Assembly: GCF_016756595.1 (NCBI RefSeq) | Contig: NZ_AP023261.1 | Coordinates: 1-56,663, forward strand | Direction: 5' to 3' | DNA length: 56,663 bases | Source: Mesorhizobium sp. L-2-11 | GTDB lineage: Bacteria; Pseudomonadota; Alphaproteobacteria; Rhizobiales; Rhizobiaceae | In this document: one piece after another, positions 42,371 to 49,454 of the stretch | How the letters are laid out: each line of letters begins with the position of its first letter | How positions within the stretch are numbered: the stretch's first letter is position 1 | The notes under the pieces: generated by a model | What the model was told of the DNA's origin: nothing | The model's database searches: none | What the model saw: only the letters and a program-made list of their open reading frames with translations | Program-made: the position numbers and the translations under genes

Positions 42371-42446
42371 GCCATAAAAGTGAATGATTTCAATGCGCGC
42401 AGCCGTTTGCAGGCTTGCACAACACGTCCGGAAGGGGTTGCGGGGA

Positions 42447-43190
42447 TCACAGCGCGCCGCGCAATTCGACGCGCTTTTCGTGCCGGATGCGAAGCCCGTC
42501 ATAATAGATATGCCGGCCTTGGCGTTTGCGAACGCCGGCCTTCGTCACCATCCGACCGAACATCGTCAGCGTGAAATGCGGAGCCCTGTTCACCGTCGCC
42601 CAAGCCAGGTAGAGCCGGTAGACTTCATTCGCTTGCGCTCCCGCGCCAGCCTCTCGCTCTAAGCATTCCTCAATGAAATCATTGATATAGGACAGCAGCC
42701 CGTCATCAGAGGCCGCTATCGCTGGCTGGCCGTCTGCGACATCAGGCAGGCCAAGACGCTGCCACATCTGCTGCGCGGCCTTGCGGCCGTGGGTCAGCCG
42801 CGTCTCCTTGACGAGGTGCAACTTGTCGGCGACATCATCCCAGTCGACCTCTTCTTTCGCCTGATACTCGCCCGTCTTCCGGATCGACGGTAACACCTCG
42901 TGGAAAACCCAGCGGCGAAACCGTTCAGCTTCAGGCTTTCGGCTTTCGAAGATCAGGCGATAGACGCCAGGTTCATTTATCAAAACTGCTTCTTGTGGAT
43001 TTTTTCCAAGGGGGTCGGCAATACCGACCCCCTTTTGACGCTCATCATCATTGAGACGCGCCATTGCATCGTTGGCATTGGAGATCGTCAGGCATCGGCA
43101 AACATCCTTGCCGACGAACCAAGGATCGCCATTGATCGTGACGGCCCTCACCGGCATGTCTTCGAAATCAAAAGTCGCAAGCGCATTCAT
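42447..43190 (-). CDS. Bro-N antirepressor with D5-type C-terminal DNA-binding domain
   Basis: 247 residues from ATG 43190 (AGGGAGAAG upstream; ATG 43217 is possible). The N-terminal Bro-N domain has FDFEDMPVRAVTINGDPWFV, GKDVCRCLTISNANDAM and INEPGVYRLIFESRKPEAER, then FRRWVFHEVLPSIRKTGEY. The C-terminal 75 residues (LYLAWATVNRAPHFTLTMFG, then VRKRQGRHIYYDGLRI) resemble the winged-helix tail of D5/P4-type primase-helicases. It is coupled to the helicase gene, so it may act at the nearby iterons as well as, or instead of, on a repressor. Confidence 0.78.
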   Translation of the reverse strand: MNALATFDFEDMPVRAVTINGDPWFVGKDVCRCLTISNANDAMARLNDDERQKGVGIADPLGKNPQEAVLINEPGVYRLIFESRKPEAERFRRWVFHEVLPSIRKTGEYQAKEEVDWDDVADKLHLVKETRLTHGRKAAQQMWQRLGLPDVADGQPAIAASDDGLLSYINDFIEECLEREAGAGAQANEVYRLYLAWATVNRAPHFTLTMFGRMVTKAGVRKRQGRHIYYDGLRIRHEKRVELRGAL

Positions 43191-43213
43191 GCTGCTTCTC
43201 CCTGTGTTGATGT

Positions 43214-45022
43214 TCATCGCAAATGCCCTTCGAAATCGGAGCCGCCGGAGCCGAGATTGCCCTGCCTGGAGGCCGGCACGTCAACCAGCCTGACGCCGCG
43301 ATAGACGACGATGCGGCCATCGATGCGGTCGTATTTCTTCTTCATGATCAGGCCGAAGGCGGTCAGCGAGATCGGCTTGCCGCCCTCGTCGACGGTGAAG
43401 TCGACATAGGCCTGATAAAACTCCTTGGCGGTCAGCTCGGCCGAGGCATCGGGTATGACGCAGCGGGCGCAGAAGGCCGAGGTGCGGTCCATTTCGTCGC
43501 GGTATTCCTGCGTCTTCAGCCGCACCGCGTCGGGGATGACCAGGCCTTCGCGCAGGAAGATCATCACCCCTTCAATCAGCCAGTTGAGGATGCCCGGATA
43601 TTCCGGCACGAACTCGGCCACCACTTCCTCGAACTCGCGCTGGTCGGCCTCGGCGATGATCTTCGACCAGTGGATGACGGCCATGCGCCGCCATATCCCG
43701 TTGTCTGTGCCGGTGATCTTGGGATAGCCATTGCCCGACATGTGGCCGGTGAACACCGGCTTGAAGTCGAAATAGCCCTCGAACAGGTCGCGCACGGTAA
43801 AGTGCTCGCCGCCGGTCAGGTCCTTGACCAGGTTCTCCCTGAGATCCTCGCCCTCCGGCAGTTCCTTGACGCGCAGGAAGCGGCGTCCATAGAGCCGCGC
43901 CATGTCGGGGTTGGCCGCGCCGCCCGCCTTGCCTTCACCGATGAACGATTCGGACGGCAGCGTGACCGCTACCTCGCCGAGAAGCCGGCAGAGCGTTTCC
44001 ATGTAGACCGACTTGCCGTTGGCGCCCTTGCCATAGTGGAAGAACAGCTTTTGCACGGTGACGCCGACCAGGCCGAGGCCGGAGGCGACCTGGACCATGC
44101 GGCGCACCTCGTCGATCGGCAGCTTGTCGCACAGGAATTCGTCCCATTTCGGGCATTTGGCCTTCGGATCAAAGGGCACCGGCACGCGCTGCGTGATCAT
44201 GTCCTGGCGCCGGTGGCCCTCGACCACCTTTAGCTCGGCATCGGCGACATGGATGAATTCCGGCACGTCGTAGCGGATGTCGTCTTGGTCGTCGTAGGCA
44301 GGATTGCGCACCCGCTTCATGGTGCGGCGGAAGCACAGCGTATGGCCGGCAAGCGCCACTTTGAGCGGATCGGCGTTGAATTCGTCGGGCCCGCGCTGGA
44401 TATGCGGCGCGGCGCAGGCGAGCATCGCCTCCAGACGGCCCTTGTTCTTCGAGGACACAGCATGGTTCATGCGCCGGCTGACGCGCTTGGCGAGGTTGGC
44501 GTTGGCGGTCTCGGCCAGCTTGGCGAGCTTGCGCTGCACCGGCGTGCGATCCTCTTCGGCAATCTTCAGCGCCTCGGCGCCGCGCTCGATCGCGTGCTTC
44601 TCGGCCGGCGTGTGGTCGATATATTCGACTTCGAGCGCAATCCGCCCGCCGACATTCTGCGCCACCGCCAGCGCCCGCGGCTCGCCGGTGTCGATATCCC
44701 AGTGCGTGCCGGTCCACACCGCATAGGCGGCCTTGCGCGCCTTCGACTGGGCCCGCACCAGAAGATCCTCGCCGAAATGGGCAAGCAGCCGCTCGGCATT
44801 GTCGGTATCGGAGTGGTCGAGGCCAGCGCAGGCCTTGACCACTTCGAGGTCGACCTTGCTGCCTTGGCGCGGGGCAGTGCCCGGCTCGCCATCATCCAGT
44901 TCATCGACACCCGCATCGAGATCGAGCGGGGTGCGGGGCAGGCCGGCCGCAGCCGCCTGGCGCGCAGCTTCCTCGAGTACAGCCGCGACCTCGTCGGGCA
45001 TGCTTTTCTTCTTTTTGGTCAC
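43214..45022 (-). CDS. D5/P4-family superfamily 3 helicase (primase-helicase)
   Basis: 602 residues. Residues 60-260 form a D5_N-type region (AYAVWTGTHWDIDTGE). The SF3 ATPase holds Walker A in HYGKGANGKSVYMETL (about residue 330), Walker B-like RFLRVKELPEGEDL and the C motif region KPVFTGHMSGNGYPKITGTD, then WRRMAVIHW. The C-terminus has TAKEFYQAYVDFTVDEGG, a winged-helix as in phage/plasmid primases. It unwinds phage DNA at initiation with the Toprim primase encoded just upstream (4-base overlap). Confidence 0.92.
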   Translation of the reverse strand: MTKKKKSMPDEVAAVLEEAARQAAAAGLPRTPLDLDAGVDELDDGEPGTAPRQGSKVDLEVVKACAGLDHSDTDNAERLLAHFGEDLLVRAQSKARKAAYAVWTGTHWDIDTGEPRALAVAQNVGGRIALEVEYIDHTPAEKHAIERGAEALKIAEEDRTPVQRKLAKLAETANANLAKRVSRRMNHAVSSKNKGRLEAMLACAAPHIQRGPDEFNADPLKVALAGHTLCFRRTMKRVRNPAYDDQDDIRYDVPEFIHVADAELKVVEGHRRQDMITQRVPVPFDPKAKCPKWDEFLCDKLPIDEVRRMVQVASGLGLVGVTVQKLFFHYGKGANGKSVYMETLCRLLGEVAVTLPSESFIGEGKAGGAANPDMARLYGRRFLRVKELPEGEDLRENLVKDLTGGEHFTVRDLFEGYFDFKPVFTGHMSGNGYPKITGTDNGIWRRMAVIHWSKIIAEADQREFEEVVAEFVPEYPGILNWLIEGVMIFLREGLVIPDAVRLKTQEYRDEMDRTSAFCARCVIPDASAELTAKEFYQAYVDFTVDEGGKPISLTAFGLIMKKKYDRIDGRIVVYRGVRLVDVPASRQGNLGSGGSDFEGHLR

Positions 45023-46263
45023 AAATCCCCCGCAACGGCCTCGGCCGCCATGCTCGAAAAATCATATCCAGCGCGCGGCCAGACGATCGGGATCAGCCGG
45101 CCCGGCCGTGCATGGCGCGCGCGGGCCCGGGCCATGGCGGCGGCCGTCATCACCCGCTCGGAATCGCCGTCGGCCAGCAGCACCAGATCGCTGACGTGAT
45201 CGGCCACCCACATCACGTCGTCGGCCGCCTGGTCGGCTTTCGGCACCGGTCCGGCGACCATCACCGGCCGAGCGATGCCCTTGGCGTCCGGCTTCTTCAG
45301 CGTCGGATGGCCGAAGCGTGACGACGGATCAGCCGGGCCCGACAGGTTGCCGAGGTCTCCGGCGGCGAAGTAGAAGGTGTCGGAGCGAAACCCTTCCCAG
45401 ACGCCGAAGGCGACGCCGTTCTCAATGCCCTCACCGCCGACCCAGCGGCTGCATTCCGGATGGCCGGCTATCGGGATCAGCCCGCCCTTCTTCGAGCCGC
45501 GCATCTTCTTGGCCGGCAGCAATTCGCCGGTCGAGGGGTCGACCAGCTCTGGCCGGAACTTCGGCGGCCGATCCAGGTCGATCCAGCTGATGTGGCAGCC
45601 GATCGGCACCAGGTCGGGCATGATGAACGGCGCGACCATGGCCGGGCCCGAATAGAGCGCGAGCGGGCTGCCGCGCTCGTCCTGCCCGTGCCAGTAGGTC
45701 ACGTCGGCGCCGACGCGCAGCCAGGTGGCGTCAGGATAGCCGCCGCAGCGTCGCTGAAGATAGAACCGGCCATGCACTTGAGCGGCCGTGCGCAGGACGG
45801 TCAGCGATTGATAAATGCCGCGCGCCTTGTTTCGCTCTCGCTCGCGAAACTCGTCCTGGCCGGCCGCGCGCTCGGCGAACGCGGCCTCGTTCTGCACGCG
45901 CCGCTCTTCCAGGCGCTTCTTGCGCGCTTGGCGATCCTCGTCGCTTTCGCGCTCGCCCTCGTCCGGAATGTCGCGGCCGAGCACGATCGAACAGGCCTCG
46001 AGGAAACCCTCGCGGTGCTTCGCATCCAGCCCTTCGCAATGGGCAGCCATGCCGATCGCGTCATTGCCACCGATGCCGCCGGCGCGGCAGTTCCATTTTT
46101 CCTTGCGTGTGTTGAACGCGAACGTATCGCTGCCGCCGCAATGCGGGCACGGCTGCGGATGCTCAAAGCCGGTCCGCTTGAACTTGAGGCCCATGATTTT
46201 GGCCGCGGCCTCGATCGACACCGCGCGCGCGTCTTCGACGAAGAGCTTGACGGCCTCGCTCAT
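45019..46263 (-). CDS. DNA primase: zinc-binding and Toprim domains
   Basis: 414 residues from ATG 46263 (ATGA overlap). The zinc ribbon is HPQPCPHCGGSDTFAFN with a further Cys in EKWNCRAGGIGGNDAI. A charged helical linker (residues 95-150) leads to the Toprim domain: CHISWIDLDRPPKF, WVGGEGIENGVAFG (the conserved Glu) and DLVLLADGDSERV (Asp-x-Asp). It synthesises primers and works with the SF3 helicase. The order primase, helicase, iterons makes a compact replication module. Confidence 0.88.
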   Translation of the reverse strand: MSEAVKLFVEDARAVSIEAAAKIMGLKFKRTGFEHPQPCPHCGGSDTFAFNTRKEKWNCRAGGIGGNDAIGMAAHCEGLDAKHREGFLEACSIVLGRDIPDEGERESDEDRQARKKRLEERRVQNEAAFAERAAGQDEFRERERNKARGIYQSLTVLRTAAQVHGRFYLQRRCGGYPDATWLRVGADVTYWHGQDERGSPLALYSGPAMVAPFIMPDLVPIGCHISWIDLDRPPKFRPELVDPSTGELLPAKKMRGSKKGGLIPIAGHPECSRWVGGEGIENGVAFGVWEGFRSDTFYFAAGDLGNLSGPADPSSRFGHPTLKKPDAKGIARPVMVAGPVPKADQAADDVMWVADHVSDLVLLADGDSERVMTAAAMARARARHARPGRLIPIVWPRAGYDFSSMAAEAVAGDL

Positions 46264-47063
46264 ACCCCACACATCCCTTCACACTCATTTAGGAAGAGGT
46301 TGAGCTGGCCACGTTCTTCTGCTGTCGACAGGTCAACCTGGTCGAGCGGCTTCAGCGAGGGGTGAAGAAATACCTGGCCGTTCAACGATTGCTGGCCGGC
46401 ACGGGCATGCCTAATCATGTGGTCTACCGCGACCGCATCTTCAAACTCTTCGACTGTCAGCGCCCTCCATGCATCGTTGCTGTGATAGGGGCAGAAGGTA
46501 CATGCGCTTTTGACCAGCGGCTTGCCCGGATATCGTCGCTTGAACCATTCGACGCAATCGCCGCGGCTCATTCGTTTTTCTATCAGTGGCCAGCGATGCT
46601 CGATCCAGGCGTCTCTGGACGGCCTCATCCGGATGGTTTCGTCCGTAGAAATACCAATCCACTGTTCGACTAGAACGTGCTTAGGCGCCCGCTTTCCGGT
46701 GAGGTCGAGCATAGCTCGAAGCTGCTTGATGATCGGCCGAATCTTGTAGTCTCGCGTGCATGAGCGATTAACAGACCCGCCTCGTGCGCCAGCAACAAAG
46801 GCGGGGATCGGCATGAGGGCATAAGCTCGCGTCGAGCGCTGCTTCATCAGGTCAGCGCGGAGATTTCCGGCGGAGACCCGATGGACGGGGAATGGAAGTT
46901 GCTTTTCCAGCCAGTCGAGGTGCTCGTAGACGGCCTTTGGCTCTGCGCCAACATCGGCGAATATTGCAGCGTCTGGCATAGGCCCGAGCTCGCCATGCGC
47001 TGCCATTAGCGCGACGGTGGTCGACTGGACGCCAGCGCCAAGGGAAAGAACTCGCAACCTCAC
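46260..47063 (-). CDS. PAPS-reductase/PP-loop ATPase-like protein
   Basis: 267 residues from GTG 47063, which overlaps the former methyltransferase stop as GTGA and has GGAGG 8 bases upstream. The PP-loop appears at once (VLSLGAGVQSTTVALM), then AAIFADVGAEPKAVYEHL, NRSCTRDYKIRPI and a Cys pair in SACTFCPYHSNDAWR. Family members activate or transfer sulfur; related DndC proteins act in DNA phosphorothioation. Phage copies often neighbour DNA methyltransferases, but their reaction is unproven. Upstream the frame is open to 47579, so a fusion with the methyltransferase remnant could also be made. Confidence 0.75.
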   Translation of the reverse strand: MRLRVLSLGAGVQSTTVALMAAHGELGPMPDAAIFADVGAEPKAVYEHLDWLEKQLPFPVHRVSAGNLRADLMKQRSTRAYALMPIPAFVAGARGGSVNRSCTRDYKIRPIIKQLRAMLDLTGKRAPKHVLVEQWIGISTDETIRMRPSRDAWIEHRWPLIEKRMSRGDCVEWFKRRYPGKPLVKSACTFCPYHSNDAWRALTVEEFEDAVAVDHMIRHARAGQQSLNGQVFLHPSLKPLDQVDLSTAEERGQLNLFLNECEGMCGV

Positions 47064-47579
47064 TCTGCCGCCTCCGCAAAGGCGTGCCGAACATTGCATT
47101 CGGCGATCAGCTTGATCATGCGCGGCGGGACGCTGACGCATGACACGACCGGTCGCCGGATCGCGCTTGGCGATCAACGGCCCCCACGTCCTGATCTCCT
47201 GGACGTTCTCCATAGTGATCGTCTCGGGGCGGACGGTGCCGGCCCAGCGGCAGATGACCCATGCCAGGGAGCGACGCCGCTTGCTGACCGGCTTCGACCC
47301 CTTGGCGACCGAGAAATGCGTGCAGTCCGGGGAGGCATGCAGGACGCGCACGCCGCGCCCATTGGTAACCTTGCGAGGGTCGGCCTCGAACACGTCGCAG
47401 CGCAGGTGTTTGGTATGCGGATGCCGCTTCTCATGCACGGCGACCGCGACCGGGTCATGATTGATCGCGACATGGACGTGAAAGCCGGCCTCTTCGAGAC
47501 CGTCGCAGCCACCGCCCATGCCGGCGAACAGCACGATGGTCATGCGGTTGTCGAGGGAAAACCCCGTCATCGCATTCAT
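47060..47579 (-). pseudogene. C5-cytosine DNA methyltransferase, internally deleted
   Basis: From ATG 47579 the first about 145 residues are an intact C5-MTase N-terminus: motif I LFAGMGGGCDGLEEAGFH, the catalytic-Cys region HASPDCTHFSVAKGS and motif VI TITMENVQEI. After GPLIAKRDPATGRV the target-recognition and later motifs are missing. Near 47140 the sequence switches frame: a C-terminal-looking tail (VSVPPRMIKLIAEC, then HAFAEAAE) is readable in another frame to TGA 47060-47062. This indicates a large internal deletion with frameshift. The product should be inactive as a methyltransferase. Confidence 0.75.
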
Positions 47580-47825
47580 TCACATGCCCTCCGCAACGAC
47601 ATTGACGTCGCCGCCGCGCGTGAACGGGCGCGCCTTGTCGAGGATCTGATTGATTGTCCCCGTCGACAGGCCGAGGCGAGCCTTCACCTGGCTCGCGGTC
47701 AGGCCCATCTCGAACAACAGCCGGATGCCTTCCGCCTGCATGGCGAGCGGCAGCTTCATCAGCCGGCCCGGATCGATGCTGCCCGGCTTGCCGAAGCCGG
47801 GTGCGGGTCGCTTCATAGCGGCCAT
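47580..47825 (-). CDS. Small HTH DNA-binding protein
   Basis: 81 residues from ATG 47825 with GGGAG upstream (ATG 47816 also possible). An HTH is clear: GIRLLFEMGLTASQVKARLG then LSTGTINQILDKARPF, like the DNA-reading domain of sigma factors or resolvases. It directly precedes the methyltransferase remnant. It may regulate the early-left operon. Confidence 0.65.
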   Translation of the reverse strand: MAAMKRPAPGFGKPGSIDPGRLMKLPLAMQAEGIRLLFEMGLTASQVKARLGLSTGTINQILDKARPFTRGGDVNVVAEGM

Positions 47826-48103
47826 GCTTCGGGCTCCCAGCAAGGTTTGTGGTAGGATTGGATGGAGACCAGCCCGGCGACGCCGAACATGAAATCGGAG
47901 CGGTTGCGGATCAGCCTCCCGCCCTTGCCGTCGTCGACCGTGTCGAGCCGCGAGCCATTGACGACGCCATGCTGGCGCAGCTCACGGTCGATATCGGCCG
48001 TGGTCGCGAGCGGGCATTCGAAGATGACGACGAACGCCCGGGACTTCGGACCGAAGCCGTTGACCAACTGGACCCAGTAGACGTAGCGAGGTTCACCCGA
48101 CAT
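47813..48103 (-). CDS. Small phage protein
   Basis: 96 residues from ATG 48103. It reads RYVYWVQLVNGFGPKSRAFV, VIFECPLATTADIDRELR and ends with KPCWEPEAWPL. Compact alpha/beta, no known motif. Overlaps neighbours on both sides (11 bases with the HTH gene upstream, 13 downstream). Confidence 0.55.
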   Translation of the reverse strand: MSGEPRYVYWVQLVNGFGPKSRAFVVIFECPLATTADIDRELRQHGVVNGSRLDTVDDGKGGRLIRNRSDFMFGVAGLVSIQSYHKPCWEPEAWPL

Positions 48104-48419
48104 CGGCTTGCCCCTCTGTTTCAGTGCTCTTCCCGTGAAACATTTCCTGTGTTTCACGCTCCGGATCGGAGGCTTGCGGCGGGTCGTAGAAGGCGCGGAA
48201 CGACAGCTTCAGCCAGTCGCAGACGGCGATCACCTTCGGCGCCGACACGCTCTGCCCGTTGCAGATGCGCGACAGGTCGGAGGCGCAGACGCCGATCTCG
48301 GCCGCGCACACGCGCCCGTCGTCCTCGAGCCGGGCGCGGAGCAGCCGGCCCAGCGCGCGATAGTCGTAGGTGGCAAGCCGCGACGCCGCAGGCGCGCAAA
48401 GGTGAGGACCACTAGCCAT
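48093..48419 (-). CDS. XRE-like HTH protein
   Basis: 108 residues. The central part has the XRE-like pattern YDYRALGRLLRARLEDDG, AAEIGVCASDLSRICNG and APKVIAVCDWLKLSFRAFY. It resembles its downstream-of-operon neighbour (48412-48672) in the HTH and in the CDW segment, so they may be tandem paralogues. Possibly a regulator of the replication operon. Confidence 0.6.
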   Translation of the reverse strand: MASGPHLCAPAASRLATYDYRALGRLLRARLEDDGRVCAAEIGVCASDLSRICNGQSVSAPKVIAVCDWLKLSFRAFYDPPQASDPERETQEMFHGKSTETEGQADVG

Positions 48420-48672
48420 GCCGGAACTCCCTTTTCAGGAAGAGCGTCGGCTCCTCGCCGATCCAGTCGCAGAGCGCGAAGAACTCATAGCTGCCGGGAT
48501 TGCGCCCACGCGCCGCGCGCAGCACCGCGTCAAGCTCGACATCGGCCTCTTTGGCAACTTTGCGCGCCGACTTGCGGCGATGGACGCGGCGCGCCTCGAG
48601 GAACATGGCGAACACGTCGAAATCGACATGGCTGGGGTCGAAAGCGTCGGTGACGATCGGCGCGTGGTTCAT
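48412..48672 (-). CDS. XRE-like HTH protein
   Basis: 86 residues from ATG 48672. HTH-like part: FDVFAMFLEARRVHRRKSAR, KVAKEADVELDAVLRAARG, followed by YEFFALCDWIGEEPTLFL. The CDW-x6-F/L ending is shared with the adjacent HTH gene. Four-base overlap with the upstream unknown gene. Confidence 0.6.
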   Translation of the reverse strand: MNHAPIVTDAFDPSHVDFDVFAMFLEARRVHRRKSARKVAKEADVELDAVLRAARGRNPGSYEFFALCDWIGEEPTLFLKREFRHG

Positions 48673-49454
48673 TCCGGATGCCTCTCGGAAATCCGGATGC
48701 CGATCGCTGCACTGCCTCGCCAATGGTCGCGAATGAAGATCCCGCGGCGCCCTATTGGCGAGGTATCGTCAGCTATAAATCTGACAAACGCCTGGACATG
48801 GTGGAGGGATTTTTTCGGCCCCAATCCCTCTAGGAAGCTTTCGGCCGAGCGTTTACCGCGTCTCAATAGGGGCACTGTCACTGTATTATATGACAGAAGC
48901 GGAGCGACTTTCCGCTTCACCCTAGACCGCTGCAGCGCCTGCTCATGGCGGACGGCTTCAACAATCGTCATCCGCGGAATGAGCATGGCAGCGCAAAGCA
49001 TTTGGAATACGACACAGCACGCTCGAAAAATTCGGGCGTCATCGTCGACCTTAGCGAGGGCCAGTGTGCCGCGATGATAGTGAGCGACTCTTAAGCTCAG
49101 TTTGTCGGCAGCGATTTCATCGAAGAAGACGAGCTTTCCGGCCGGCATCGCAACAACCATTCGCGAGGCGGGCGTTCGCAAGACACCACCCGTCAGAGCA
49201 CACAAATCAGAGCAGGAGAAGTGCCCCATCGCCTGCACAAGTTTTTCAAACAACAGGTCACCAACAACATATCTTTGCCAGCTAGAAACGGCTTCTTCCG
49301 CATAGTGTTTCGCAAGCGCCGGATGTGCGATTGGCAGATGATTTTGCTGATCGATTGGACTTGATAAGGCAGCGCGAACCGTTACCTCGATAGACGGAAT
49401 GTCATCGGGAAAGCCGACAAATCTAGCAGCGGCAGCGTCGTCGAAGATGCTCAT
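48669..49454 (-). CDS. Unknown protein, atypical composition
   Basis: 261 residues. Not recognised. Helical with two Cys-rich places (SCSDLCALTGG; ACCVVFQMLCAAMLIP) and a basic region (RHEQALQRSRVKRKVAPLL). The coding DNA is visibly poorer in GC than its neighbours and contains more varied codons, which suggests later acquisition. It is tightly coupled to the helicase-methylase (ATGA overlap), so it may act with it, for instance as a partner of the modification enzyme. Confidence 0.55.
   Translation of the reverse strand: MSIFDDAAAARFVGFPDDIPSIEVTVRAALSSPIDQQNHLPIAHPALAKHYAEEAVSSWQRYVVGDLLFEKLVQAMGHFSCSDLCALTGGVLRTPASRMVVAMPAGKLVFFDEIAADKLSLRVAHYHRGTLALAKVDDDARIFRACCVVFQMLCAAMLIPRMTIVEAVRHEQALQRSRVKRKVAPLLSYNTVTVPLLRRGKRSAESFLEGLGPKKSLHHVQAFVRFIADDTSPIGRRGIFIRDHWRGSAAIGIRISERHPE

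Noticed and set aside
46260..47579. A functional 439-residue cytosine methyltransferase
   Set aside because: The recognition domain and C-terminal motifs are missing and the second half is a PP-loop protein with its own GTG start and ribosome site.
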